64,000 nt of DNA from UBA6115 sp050953005. GTDB taxonomy: Bacteria > Bacillota > Clostridia > Christensenellales > Aristaeellaceae. The translations under genes were made by a program, and so were the position numbers. The notes below the pieces were generated by a model. That model had not been told where the DNA came from. It made no database searches and worked only from the letters and a program-made list of their open reading frames with translations. How positions within the stretch are numbered: position 1 is the first letter of the stretch; each line of letters starts with the position of its first letter. The stretch lies in the NCBI GenBank assembly GCA_050953005.1, contig JBMNLV010000013.1, positions 62,001-126,000 of the forward strand, read 5' to 3'. Shown in pieces: positions 14,738-23,295 of the stretch.

Positions 14738-15754
14738 CTACAGCTGCGCGATTTGCGCTTCCGCATCCTGCATGATGGCGACCACGCGGTCGCAGAAGCG
14801 GTCAAAGTCCGGATCCGGCTGCTGGCGCTCCGGAGTATTCAGGATGACCTCCAGCGACATCCGCACCCCCTGGTCAAAGCGCGTTTTGGCGGCAAAGCCG
14901 GGCACCAGGCGCTTGATCTTGCTGTTGTCAAAGACGGCGCAGTTGGACTTGTCGCCCAGCATGCTGCCGGTAAAGTCATAATCCTTGGCCTGGGCCAGCA
15001 TGGTGGAGGGCACATAGCACGGCAGGAAGGGGCGGTCCAGCGCTTCAGACAGCAGGCGGTGAATCTGGTTCCAGGTCAGCGCTTCGTCAGAGGTGATGTG
15101 CACCGCCTCGCCGATGGCGTGGTCATTGCCCATCAGCCCGATAAAGGCGTCCGCGAAATCGTCCGACCAGGTCACTGTCCACAGGCTGGTGCCATCCCCG
15201 GGGATCAGCACGGGCTTGCGGTCCAGCACGCGCCGGATAACCTGCCAGGTGCCCTTGTGCCCGTGCACCGACAGCGGCAGCGTGCCCGCGCCGTAGGTAT
15301 GGCTGGGACGCACGATGGTCATCGGGAAGGCTTCGCGGTCGCGCGCCTCGCACAGCAGCTGTTCGCAGGCGATCTTGTTGCGCGAATACAGCCAGTAGGG
15401 GTTGGAGAGCGCCGTGGCGTCGGTGATGACCGGGTTGCGGGTAGGCTTGACGTAGGCGGAGGCTGAGGAAATAAAGATGTACTGCCGTGTTTTGCCGGTG
15501 AACAGCCGGATGTCCCGGGCTACCTGGTCGGGTTGGTAGGCGATGAACTGGGCCACCACGTCAAAGCTGCGCCCCTCAAGGGCCGCTTCCGCCGCGGCCG
15601 CGTTGTTCATGTCGCAGCGAATGAATTCAGCTCCTGGAACCAGGTCGTTTTTGCTGCCGCGGTTGAGCAGCGTGACCTTCCAGCCCTGCGCGATCAGCTT
15701 GCGGGTGATGGGCAGGCTGATGGTGCCTGTTCCGCCAATTAACAAAGCTTTCAT
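14738..15754 (-). CDS. NAD-dependent epimerase/dehydratase (extended SDR)
   Basis: The 338-residue protein has the extended short-chain dehydrogenase fold. The N-terminus carries a nucleotide-binding loop (LIGGTGTISLPI). A Tyr-x-x-x-Lys active site lies within WLYSRNK, with a serine cluster (ISSASAY) before it, the usual catalytic trio. Members act on nucleotide sugars or on steroid- and flavonoid-like substrates; the specific substrate here is not readable. The start is the ATG at 15754, with AGGAGG eight bases upstream. The long frame beginning at 15868 lacks such a site. Confidence 0.85.
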   Translation of the reverse strand: MKALLIGGTGTISLPITRKLIAQGWKVTLLNRGSKNDLVPGAEFIRCDMNNAAAAEAALEGRSFDVVAQFIAYQPDQVARDIRLFTGKTRQYIFISSASAYVKPTRNPVITDATALSNPYWLYSRNKIACEQLLCEARDREAFPMTIVRPSHTYGAGTLPLSVHGHKGTWQVIRRVLDRKPVLIPGDGTSLWTVTWSDDFADAFIGLMGNDHAIGEAVHITSDEALTWNQIHRLLSEALDRPFLPCYVPSTMLAQAKDYDFTGSMLGDKSNCAVFDNSKIKRLVPGFAAKTRFDQGVRMSLEVILNTPERQQPDPDFDRFCDRVVAIMQDAEAQIAQL

Positions 15755-15993
15755 TGATGGATCCTCCTGTTTATTGAACGCGCTGCCGGCATGAAAGCTC
15801 GCGCGCTGTCTATTGGGTTTATTGTACAGGATGACTGTGCGCGGGGCAAGCATTTGATTCCCGCGCATCCTGTCAGCAGTTCTTTTGGCATCATGTGTCC
15901 GTGCCTGTCAATCAGCTGTAATCCCATGCCGTCAGTGACAAGGAGCGCCGGTGAGAATGGCGGTTATTTGAACGGTGTCGCCACACTGAAGCG

Positions 15994-16337
15994 TCATATT
16001 GTCCGCGCTTGGCCTTCTATAATGGACTCAATCATAAACGCTTCGATGGGCCGGTCTTTTTGCGGCTGCGCGTTGCCTCTTTCATTCAGCCATTCAGCGC
16101 AGCCTTCAAAAATCCTTACCCCACCAGCGCGTTTACTCATTCGTTCGTTTAGTATTAGCTTGCCTTTATCATCCTTGCAGACGAACTGTACCGTAACACC
16201 GTTCCGGCTGTGGACGCTGGCGGGGCAACTGCCGGTATTTGACTTGTTTCCTCCATGGCTGATCGGGATGTTGATGTAGGCGTTTCTCATTTCGCCATCA
16301 GAAACAGGGATAACCTGGTCAGAAGCCTTGTCTTCAT
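15994..16337 (-). pseudogene. Decayed small secreted-protein gene with a dispersed repeat at its 3' part
   Basis: A good ribosome binding site (AAAGGAG, minus strand) precedes an ATG at 16337 that encodes a signal-peptide-like start, MKTRLLTRLSLFLMAK, and then stops. A different frame carries on from there with RNAYINIPISHGGNKSN and a plausible short domain up to KGKLILNE, where the repeat at 16067-16156 begins. This pattern is what a frameshifted small secreted protein would leave. I do not recognise the family, and a functional short ORF in the second frame (start 16290) cannot be excluded. The rest of the 730-base gap 15755-16484 holds only the repeat and the helicase promoter. Confidence 0.35.
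16067..16156 (-). repeat. Dispersed repeat R, copy 1
   Basis: On the minus strand it reads AATACTAAACGAACGAATG at its start, followed by a segment with GATTTTTGAAGGC, and ends AATGAAAGAGGCAACGCGC. The same order of blocks is found at 31581-31693 and, for the first half, at 39028-39084. The three copies differ by substitutions and by an internal insertion. They show no transposase frame. Confidence 0.65.
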
Positions 16338-16405
16338 AACATGGTACTCCTTTGAGCGGGGGTCCGCGCACATGTCGGGCAAGAAGGTATGCAGTTCAAC
16401 AACCT

Positions 16406-16434
16406 TTGACAGGCCCGGAAGGGCATTTTATAAT
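16406..16434 (+). promoter_or_regulatory. Consensus sigma-70 promoter for the DEAD-box helicase gene
   Basis: TTGACA (16406-16411) and TATAAT (16429-16434) match the consensus at all 12 positions, with exactly 17 bases between. The start codon follows 50 bases downstream, leaving a short leader of about 43 bases. Confidence 0.85.
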
Positions 16435-16484
16435 AAACGGGTTATTGACATGTCAGGCTTGCAGAGCCGCAGAAGGAGTATCGC

Positions 16485-17657
16485 TTGTCCCAGGAAAACG
16501 GATTTTTGGCGCTGGACGTCTCAAAGGAAGTGCTCAAGGCGCTGACCCGCATGGGGATTACCACCCCGACCCGGATACAACAGGAAACCATCCCGCCCAT
16601 GATGGCCGGGCACGACATCATCGGCATCGCGCCCACGGGCACCGGCAAGACCATCGCCTTCGGCATCCCGATGCTGGAGTACATCAGCCTGAAGGAGACC
16701 CGCGTGCAGGAGCTGGTGCTGGCGCCCACGCGTGAATTGGCGCTGCAGATTGTGCAGGAGCTCAGCGACCTGGCAAGGTTCATCCCGGAAATCAAGGTGG
16801 TGGCGCTGTATGGCGGCCAGCCCATGTCCCGGCAGATTACCCAGCTTAAGCGCAACCCGCAAATCGTGGTGGCCACGCCCGGCCGCCTGCTGGACATGGT
16901 GGCCCGCGGCCATGTGCGGCTTGACCGGGTGCATACCATGGTGCTGGATGAAGCCGATGAAATGCTCAAGATGGGTTTTGTCAAGGACGTCACCAGGATC
17001 ATTGAAATGGCGCCGGCCGGCCGGCAGCTCGTCATGTTTTCGGCGACCACCAACGCCGACGTCATGACCATCTCCTGGAAATACCAGCATGAACCGATCG
17101 AGATCACTGTGGAAGCCACCCGTGAGAACCGCCCGCAGATCACGCAGTACACCATGGTGGTGGGGCGCGAGGAAAAGACGGGCGCCCTGCAGTACCTGCT
17201 GGACTCGGACGAGTATGAGCGCGTCATGGTCTTTGTCAACACCAAGTTTATGACCCAGCGCGTGTGCGACCGCCTCAAAAAGCAGGGGTACAGGGCGGAG
17301 GCCCTGCACGGGGACATCCGACAGTCCCAGCGCACGCGCATCATGAATGACTTCAAGCGCGGCAAGTTCCCCATCCTGGTGTCCACCGACGTGGCCGCGC
17401 GCGGCATTGACGTGGATGATGTGGAGGCCGTCATCAACTACGACCTGCCCAATGAGGACGAGTATTACCTGCACCGCATCGGCCGCACCGGGCGCGCGCG
17501 CAAGCACGGCGTGGCCTTTACCATGATGACCTATCAGGAAAGCGTGCGCATGGATGAGATCCTCAGGTACATGCAGACCCGGCCCACCCCGCTGCACTTT
17601 GACAACAGCAAGGTGCTGCGCCGGGAGGACGGCGAGGCTTTTTTCGAGCATATCTGA
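16485..17657 (+). CDS. DEAD-box ATP-dependent RNA helicase
   Basis: The 390-residue protein has the complete DEAD-box core and almost nothing else. Motif I is APTGTGKT (49-56). Motif Ia includes APTRELA, and motif II is DEAD (155-158). SAT lies at about 185, and the C-terminal lobe contains STDVAARGID and HRIGRTGR. It unwinds structured RNA, with likely roles in ribosome assembly or mRNA decay, especially in the cold. The start is TTG at 16485, because AGAAGGAG is positioned for it and the frame has no suitable ATG. There is no C-terminal RNA-binding extension, so it is shorter than CshA. The promoter just upstream is an ideal match. Confidence 0.95.
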   Translation: MSQENGFLALDVSKEVLKALTRMGITTPTRIQQETIPPMMAGHDIIGIAPTGTGKTIAFGIPMLEYISLKETRVQELVLAPTRELALQIVQELSDLARFIPEIKVVALYGGQPMSRQITQLKRNPQIVVATPGRLLDMVARGHVRLDRVHTMVLDEADEMLKMGFVKDVTRIIEMAPAGRQLVMFSATTNADVMTISWKYQHEPIEITVEATRENRPQITQYTMVVGREEKTGALQYLLDSDEYERVMVFVNTKFMTQRVCDRLKKQGYRAEALHGDIRQSQRTRIMNDFKRGKFPILVSTDVAARGIDVDDVEAVINYDLPNEDEYYLHRIGRTGRARKHGVAFTMMTYQESVRMDEILRYMQTRPTPLHFDNSKVLRREDGEAFFEHI

Positions 17658-17682
17658 CAGGCGGTTGATAAAAAACGCTGCT

Positions 17683-19173
17683 TCAGTCCTTGAAACGCTC
17701 CGGATATTTCTCAATGACCGCTTCGGCCGTCCAGGCATCCTGCAGCTGGGTATAGACCTCGCCCTGGCGGGTGCGGAACAGCTCGTCCCTGAGCGTTTCG
17801 CGCACGCTGTCCAATTCGACCGCGCCTTCCTGAACGTCCGACTGGTAGCGCAGGATATGGTTGCCGAAACTGGTGCGCGTGGGCTGGCTGATGTCGCCGA
17901 TGCTCTCCAGCGCCAGGGCGGCCTGGGTGAAGGCCGGCACATAGTCTATGGTGTCCCGGCAGAGCGTGTAGCCCTGCGCGGGCTGGCCCGCGTCGTCATT
18001 GTACTGGGTGATCAGCGCTTCAAAGTCCGCGCCCTCGGCGGTGGCCAGCTGATAGACCTCGTCCGTCCTGGCCTGGATGCCGGCAAAAGCGGCCTCGCGC
18101 TTTGTGTCAAGCTCCTCCTGCTTGGCGGCAAGGAGGGACCGGGCTTCTTCAAGCTGCCGGTATACGGGCAGGCCGGATTTGAAGGTGTCCATTTCAGCGG
18201 ATTGTTCAGCTGTCAGGCCTTCCAGGGCCAGCAGCTCCTTCATGCGTTTGGCGGCCTCCTCGCCCAGGGCGGCGTGCTGCTCGTCCACAAAGGCGCTGTC
18301 CTCCGGGGACGCGCTTTCGTTTTTAAGCGCATCCTCATAGCGGGTGAGCTCGGTTTGGGCCTGGTCCAGCGCGGTTTGCAGGGGAGACAGCTCGTTTTCC
18401 AGCGCGCGGATGGTGTCCTGCTCCTCCTGGGGAAGCTGGACCAGGATCTGGCGCACCGTGCGGTAGCCCGCGGGCGCGTAGTAGATTGTCTGGCCCCTAT
18501 TAAGCGCTGTGCCGTAGGCAGCCAGGTTCTGGGCGTAGTTTTCTTTGGCCTGGGCGACCTTCTCGTCAAAGGCGCTTTGGATCTGGTCCTCGGTCACCTC
18601 GATATCGCGCCCGGCGTAGTCATACAGCTTTTCATACAGTTTGCTTTCCCTGGCTGATTGCAGGTAGGCTTCCGGCGTTATGTCCAGCTGCGCCACCTTC
18701 TTGTCAATGGCCGCTTCCAGCTCCTCGCCCTCCAGCGCCGTTTCGCCAAAGAAGACGGTCTTCACCTGCTGGCGGATGTTTTCAAACTGTGTTTTTCCCT
18801 GCTCTTCTATCTCGGCGGTTTCTTCATCCGTCATCTCGTCCAGGCCCAGCTCGCGCGCCTTTTGCATCAGCAGGAGATGCCTGGCGATGCTGTCCAGGGT
18901 GTTTTCCAGCACCATATCGGGGTTGACGGGCTGGGCAGGCATACGGTGGCTCTGCGCGTTATAGGCCTGATCCTGCTCCGCCTGCTGGTAAGCGTTTTCA
19001 TAGTAGCGGGTAAACTTTTCCTTGGTGATTTCCTCGCCGTTGACCGAGAGGATGACCTGCTGCGCGTCCACAGCCTTGTCCTTGACAATCAGGTTGCAGC
19101 CGCTCATGAGGAAAGCCGCTGCCAGCAGCAGCGCCGCCAGGGCAAGTTTGCGGTTCGGAAGGCTTGTTTTCAT
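17683..19173 (-). CDS. PrsA/SurA-like foldase lipoprotein (peptidyl-prolyl isomerase family)
   Basis: The 496-residue protein is a probable lipoprotein: its signal ends in LMSGC, with the lipidated cysteine at 26. It starts with a SurA-N-like helical segment that includes VNGEEITKEKFTRYY. A long charged, coiled-coil-rich insert follows (about 240-370, with ENELSPLQTALDQAQTELTR). The C-terminus carries a parvulin-like region with ADFEALITQYNDDAGQPAQG and SFGNHILRY. PrsA proteins help secreted proteins fold on the outer face of the membrane, fitting the many exported proteins here. The coiled-coil insert is longer than usual. It is convergent with the helicase gene, with 25 bases between. Confidence 0.85.
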   Translation of the reverse strand: MKTSLPNRKLALAALLLAAAFLMSGCNLIVKDKAVDAQQVILSVNGEEITKEKFTRYYENAYQQAEQDQAYNAQSHRMPAQPVNPDMVLENTLDSIARHLLLMQKARELGLDEMTDEETAEIEEQGKTQFENIRQQVKTVFFGETALEGEELEAAIDKKVAQLDITPEAYLQSARESKLYEKLYDYAGRDIEVTEDQIQSAFDEKVAQAKENYAQNLAAYGTALNRGQTIYYAPAGYRTVRQILVQLPQEEQDTIRALENELSPLQTALDQAQTELTRYEDALKNESASPEDSAFVDEQHAALGEEAAKRMKELLALEGLTAEQSAEMDTFKSGLPVYRQLEEARSLLAAKQEELDTKREAAFAGIQARTDEVYQLATAEGADFEALITQYNDDAGQPAQGYTLCRDTIDYVPAFTQAALALESIGDISQPTRTSFGNHILRYQSDVQEGAVELDSVRETLRDELFRTRQGEVYTQLQDAWTAEAVIEKYPERFKD

Positions 19174-19372
19174 TGACAGGTACGCTCCAGTTCAGATTCT
19201 TAAAAGGCGTGTCGGACACGCTCCAACAGTATACCCCCATTGCCCGAAAAGCACAAGCCGGCAAGGCTCTCCCGTTTATTCCTGTTTATTCAGCCTGTTT
19301 ATTCAGCGCACTTTTCTGCTTATTCAATCATCGTTTATTTATGCACCGGAACTGTCTTTATTTGCAAATTTG

Positions 19373-19401
19373 TTGACAAAACAGGCTGTCTCATTTAATA
19401 T
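19373..19401 (+). promoter_or_regulatory. Promoter of the oligopeptide transporter operon
   Basis: TTGACA (19373-19378) and TAATAT (19396-19401) are separated by 17 bases. The first gene of the operon starts 72 bases further on, after AAGGAGG. The region is visibly AT-rich compared with its surroundings. Confidence 0.7.
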
Positions 19402-19473
19402 TCTGAATGGAATCAGGGGGTTGAAAAGAGCAACTCTGATGAATTCTGTACCACAATACAAGGAGGAAATTGT

Positions 19474-21366
19474 ATGAAGAGGACTTTTGCCCTGCTCCTT
19501 ACCCTGGCGATGATGCTGTCCCTGGTAGGCACAGCCTTTGCCGAACCCATCACGGATTACGTCACTTTCCAGACCACAGCCAATGAGATGGAAACCTTCA
19601 ACATCCTGTACAGCCAGTACGCCAAAGAGCTGGATGTGCTGACCAACTGCATTGACGGCTTGCTGTCCAATGACAACTACGGCAACCTGGTCCCCGGGCT
19701 CGCTGAGACCTGGGAGACCCTGGACGGCGGCAAGACCTGGACGTTCAACCTGCGCAAAGGCGTGAAGTGGGTGGACTACCAGGCCAATGAGAAGGCCGAA
19801 GTAGTTGCCGAAGACTTCCTGTGGGGCCTGGAGTGGGTGCTCAACGAGAAGAAGAACCTGGCAGCCAACATGGCCATGCCTTCTGAGATGCTGGTCGGCG
19901 CCCAGGAATATTTCGATTACACCAAGGAGCTGCCGGAGGCGGAAGCGCTGGCCCTTGGACTGGAGAAGTTCCAGGAGATGGTGGGCATCAAGGCGGTGGA
20001 CGATTACACCCTGGTGTTTACTTGTTTAGCTCCCCTGCCTTATTTTGCCACCCTGGCCTCCTACAACTGCCTGTATCCTGTCAGCGGCAAGCTGCTGGCT
20101 GAGCTCGGCGTGGAGGGCATGAAGGCCGTTTCCTATGACACCCTTTGGTACAACGGGCCCTACACCATGACCACCTACGTGCAAAACAACGAGAAGGTGC
20201 TGACCAAGAACCCCACCTACTGGAACAAGGACATTCAGACCTTCAACACCGTCACCGTCAAGATGGTAGACTCTGTGGACATCGCTTTCCAGATGTACCA
20301 GACTGGCGAGCTGGACTATGTCACGCTCAACGAGGCCAACCTTCAGACCATCTACCGCTCCCCCTCCCATGAGTTCCACAACTACCTCAACGAAGCCCGT
20401 CCCACCAAGTATTCCTACCAGATTCACCTTGTCTATGACAAGAAGCTGGAAGACGGCAGCCCGGACGTTGCCTGGAATACCGCCATCGCCAACGAGGCTT
20501 TCCGCCTGAGCTGGTATTACGGCATGGACTTCACCAATTACCTTGGCCGTGTCAACGCCATCAACCCCCTCAACTGCACCAACTATTGCTACACCGCCGC
20601 CAACCTGGTCGCCACTTCCGACGGCAAGGACTATGTGCAGCATGTCATGGACCTGATCGGCCTGCAGCCGTCCAGTGAGGTTTATACCCGCTATGACGCG
20701 GAAAAGGGCGCCGCCTACAAGAAGCAGGCCATGGAAGAGCTGTCCGCCAAGGGCGTCACCTTCCCCATCCAGATGGACTACTATGTTTCCGGCAGCAACC
20801 AGTCCGCGCTGGACACCGCCCAGGTGCTCAAGCAGACGTTCGCTGACTGCCTCGGGGAAGACTATGTGGTCATGAACATCAAGACCTATGTCAACTCCCT
20901 CATCAAGGAAGTGCGCGCGCCGCAGCTTGCTTCCTTCTACATCAACGGCTGGGGCGCTGACTACGGCGACCCGATCAACTACCTGGGCCAGGAGACCTAC
21001 GGCAAGGACAACGCTTTCTACTCCAGGGCCTATTCCAAGATCGACCTGGCGACCGACGAGGACCTGATTGCCCAGTACAAGGAGTTCACCGCCAAGGTGG
21101 ATGCCGCTGCGGCCATCAACGAAGACCTGGATGCGCGCTACAAGGCGTTCGCGGAGGCAGAGGCATACATGATCGAGCATGCGCTGGTCATCCCGCTGTA
21201 TGTGAACATCGCCTGGCAGCTGACCGGCGTCAATGACTACTCCAAGATTTTCGCGGCCTACGGCATCCAGAACAACCGTTATGTCAACTGGGAGACCAAC
21301 AAGGATGGCTATACCACTGAGGACTATGTGAATTTCGCCAAGATTTACGAGGAGAATCGCAAGTAA
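19474..21366 (+). CDS. Oligopeptide ABC transporter, substrate-binding protein (SBP family 5)
   Basis: The 630-residue exported protein resembles OppA/DppA-type binding proteins (SBP_bac_5). It has a signal peptide ending in AFA (about residue 23) without a lipobox cysteine. Family features are visible: LTNCIDGLLSNDNYGNLVPG near the N-terminus, the GKTWTFNLRKGVKWVDY segment, and a long C-terminal lobe with INGWGADYGDPINYLGQ. It probably binds peptides outside the membrane and delivers them to the two permeases that follow. AAGGAGG lies just upstream. It is longer than typical OppA, with extra insertions in the second lobe. The bound peptide type is not known. Confidence 0.93.
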   Translation: MKRTFALLLTLAMMLSLVGTAFAEPITDYVTFQTTANEMETFNILYSQYAKELDVLTNCIDGLLSNDNYGNLVPGLAETWETLDGGKTWTFNLRKGVKWVDYQANEKAEVVAEDFLWGLEWVLNEKKNLAANMAMPSEMLVGAQEYFDYTKELPEAEALALGLEKFQEMVGIKAVDDYTLVFTCLAPLPYFATLASYNCLYPVSGKLLAELGVEGMKAVSYDTLWYNGPYTMTTYVQNNEKVLTKNPTYWNKDIQTFNTVTVKMVDSVDIAFQMYQTGELDYVTLNEANLQTIYRSPSHEFHNYLNEARPTKYSYQIHLVYDKKLEDGSPDVAWNTAIANEAFRLSWYYGMDFTNYLGRVNAINPLNCTNYCYTAANLVATSDGKDYVQHVMDLIGLQPSSEVYTRYDAEKGAAYKKQAMEELSAKGVTFPIQMDYYVSGSNQSALDTAQVLKQTFADCLGEDYVVMNIKTYVNSLIKEVRAPQLASFYINGWGADYGDPINYLGQETYGKDNAFYSRAYSKIDLATDEDLIAQYKEFTAKVDAAAAINEDLDARYKAFAEAEAYMIEHALVIPLYVNIAWQLTGVNDYSKIFAAYGIQNNRYVNWETNKDGYTTEDYVNFAKIYEENRK

Positions 21367-21370
21367 TAGT

Positions 21371-22321
21371 ATGATCAAGTACACGATGAAACGGCTCCTC
21401 CAATCCGTTGTGACGGTGCTGCTCGTCGTGACCATCGTTTTCCTGCTGCTGCGTTTACTGCCAACTGATTATTACTTCACGGAAGAGCAGCTCATCAAGC
21501 TGACCGACCAGCAAAGGCATGATCAGTTGGCCGCGGCAGGCTTGCTGGATAGCCCCTTTGTACAACTGTTCCGTTTCTATGGTGACCTGGCGAGGCTGGA
21601 TTTGGGAACTTCACGCCGCATTCAACACGGCGTGCCGGTCACGCAGGTCATAGGCGGCAAATTCCTGGTTTCCATGCGCCTGGGATTGATCTCCCTTGCC
21701 ATCTCGCTCTGTTTGGGGGTCGCGATGGGGGTGCTTCAAGCCATGTACAAAGATAAATTTGGTGATCATGTAGGCACCGCCTACACTGTGTTTGTCAACG
21801 CGGTGCCTACTTTGATCACTTATTCATTGGTATTGGTCCTTGGAGCCAGGCTGTTTAAATTGCCATCCATGTATTCAGTACGCAATGTGGCCAGATCCAG
21901 CATTCTGCCGGTGGTGTGCCTCTCGCTCACCTCAACCGCGGGATACATGTTATGGACACGCCGCTATATGGTGGATGAGCTGAACAAGGATTATATCAAG
22001 CTGGCCCGGCTCAAGGGGCTTTCTTCCCGCAAGGTGATGTTTCGCCATGTGCTGAGGAACGCCTTCGTGCCCCTGGCCCAATACCTTCCCTACTCCATGT
22101 TGCTGACCATCGGCGGTTCCTTGCTCGTGGAGCGCTTCTTCTCAGTGCCTGGCATGGGCACCCTGCTGACGGATGCCATTTCCAGGTACGACACCAGCAT
22201 CGTGCAGGCGGTTGTCATTTTGTACGCCTCCCTGGGGGTGCTGGGAGTGTTTCTCGGCGATGTGCTGATGACGCTGATTGATCCGCGCATTCGTCTAACC
22301 GACAAGGGGAATATACGCTGA
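21371..22321 (+). CDS. Oligopeptide ABC transporter permease, OppB/DppB type
   Basis: The 316-residue membrane protein has an N-terminal transmembrane segment (residues 8-30), then a periplasmic stretch and the permease core with five more helices. The cytoplasmic EAA-type loop is visible as YIKLARLKGLSSRKVMFRHV, the contact site with the ATPase. It begins 4 bases after the binding-protein stop. The nearest GGAG is rather far upstream, so translation may rely on coupling. Its stop overlaps the next start by one base. Confidence 0.93.
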   Translation: MIKYTMKRLLQSVVTVLLVVTIVFLLLRLLPTDYYFTEEQLIKLTDQQRHDQLAAAGLLDSPFVQLFRFYGDLARLDLGTSRRIQHGVPVTQVIGGKFLVSMRLGLISLAISLCLGVAMGVLQAMYKDKFGDHVGTAYTVFVNAVPTLITYSLVLVLGARLFKLPSMYSVRNVARSSILPVVCLSLTSTAGYMLWTRRYMVDELNKDYIKLARLKGLSSRKVMFRHVLRNAFVPLAQYLPYSMLLTIGGSLLVERFFSVPGMGTLLTDAISRYDTSIVQAVVILYASLGVLGVFLGDVLMTLIDPRIRLTDKGNIR

Positions 22322-23283
22322 TGGACATGACGACAAACAACAAGTCCGGCCTGAAGCCGGGCAGTGGCGGCGACGTCAACGACCTGTTTACTTTCGCGGA
22401 ATATCGCCACGCGCAGGCAGAGTTCACGGCCAGTACGGAGTATTCCTACTGGCGTTCTGTATGGCGTAATTTCCTGCGCAACAAACCCGCGGTGATCATG
22501 AGCCTGGTGTTCATTGTCCTGTTCATTTTCACCTTTTTCGCGGGTGTTATCGGCAATTTCCGCTATGACGAGATCAGGCCGAACAATAAGCTGATCTTTA
22601 TGTTTCCCAACAATGAATATTGGTTTGGAACGGATAACCTTGGCCGGGACTACTGGAGCCAGGTGTGGTATGCGGCGCAGACATCCATCAAGCTCGCTGC
22701 GCTCGTAGGCGTCGGTGAAATTTTTCTGGGGGTCGTCATCGGCCTGGTGTGGGGGTATGTGCGCTCCCTGGACCGCTTTTTTACAGAGCTGTACAATATT
22801 GTCAACAACATCCCCACCATCATATACATGACGCTGATCGCCCTGATGGTCGGCCAGAGCTTCCTGATCATGGCGGTGTCCCTGATTTGTTTCGGCTGGC
22901 TTTCCACTGCGAGAAACATCAGGAACATGGTGTTTATTTACCGGGACAGGGAGTACAACCTCGCTTCCCGCTGCCTGGGGACGGGCTTGTGGCGCATCCT
23001 GTGGCGCAATATCCTGCCGTATCTGATTTCCGTTGTGGTGCTGCGCCTGGCGCTGAGCATTCCCAGCACCATCGCGTATGAGTCCACGCTGAGTTACCTT
23101 GGGCTTGGCCTGGATGTGAACACCCCCTCCCTGGGCATCCTGCTGCGAAACGCCCGCAGCTATTTTCTGGATTTCCCGTATCTGCTGATCTTCCCTGCGG
23201 TCATCGTGTCCTTGATCACAGTTACCTTCTATCTGGTGGGTAATGCGTTCTCCGATGCCTGTGACCCCCGCAACCACCTGTAG
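22321..23283 (+). CDS. Oligopeptide ABC transporter permease, OppC/DppC type
   Basis: The 320-residue partner permease starts with a cytoplasmic segment of about 55 residues, then a first membrane helix, the conserved NEYWFGTDNLGRDYWSQV segment and the permease core. The EAA loop reads YNLASRCLGTGLWRILWRNI. The start ATG at 22321 overlaps the previous stop (TGATG), and AAGGGG lies upstream. It pairs with the OppB-like subunit to form the channel. Confidence 0.94.
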   Translation: MDMTTNNKSGLKPGSGGDVNDLFTFAEYRHAQAEFTASTEYSYWRSVWRNFLRNKPAVIMSLVFIVLFIFTFFAGVIGNFRYDEIRPNNKLIFMFPNNEYWFGTDNLGRDYWSQVWYAAQTSIKLAALVGVGEIFLGVVIGLVWGYVRSLDRFFTELYNIVNNIPTIIYMTLIALMVGQSFLIMAVSLICFGWLSTARNIRNMVFIYRDREYNLASRCLGTGLWRILWRNILPYLISVVVLRLALSIPSTIAYESTLSYLGLGLDVNTPSLGILLRNARSYFLDFPYLLIFPAVIVSLITVTFYLVGNAFSDACDPRNHL

Positions 23284-23295
23284 GCGGAGGAGCGC

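Noticed and set aside
16521..17942. A 473-codon open frame on the minus strand, opposite the helicase
   Set aside because: It mirrors a full DEAD-box gene with all motifs and a perfect promoter on the plus strand; it is a by-product of GC-rich codon use.
20026..21435. A 469-codon minus-strand frame opposite the oligopeptide-binding protein
   Set aside because: The plus-strand protein has a signal peptide, ribosome site, promoter and operon partners; the antisense frame has none of these.
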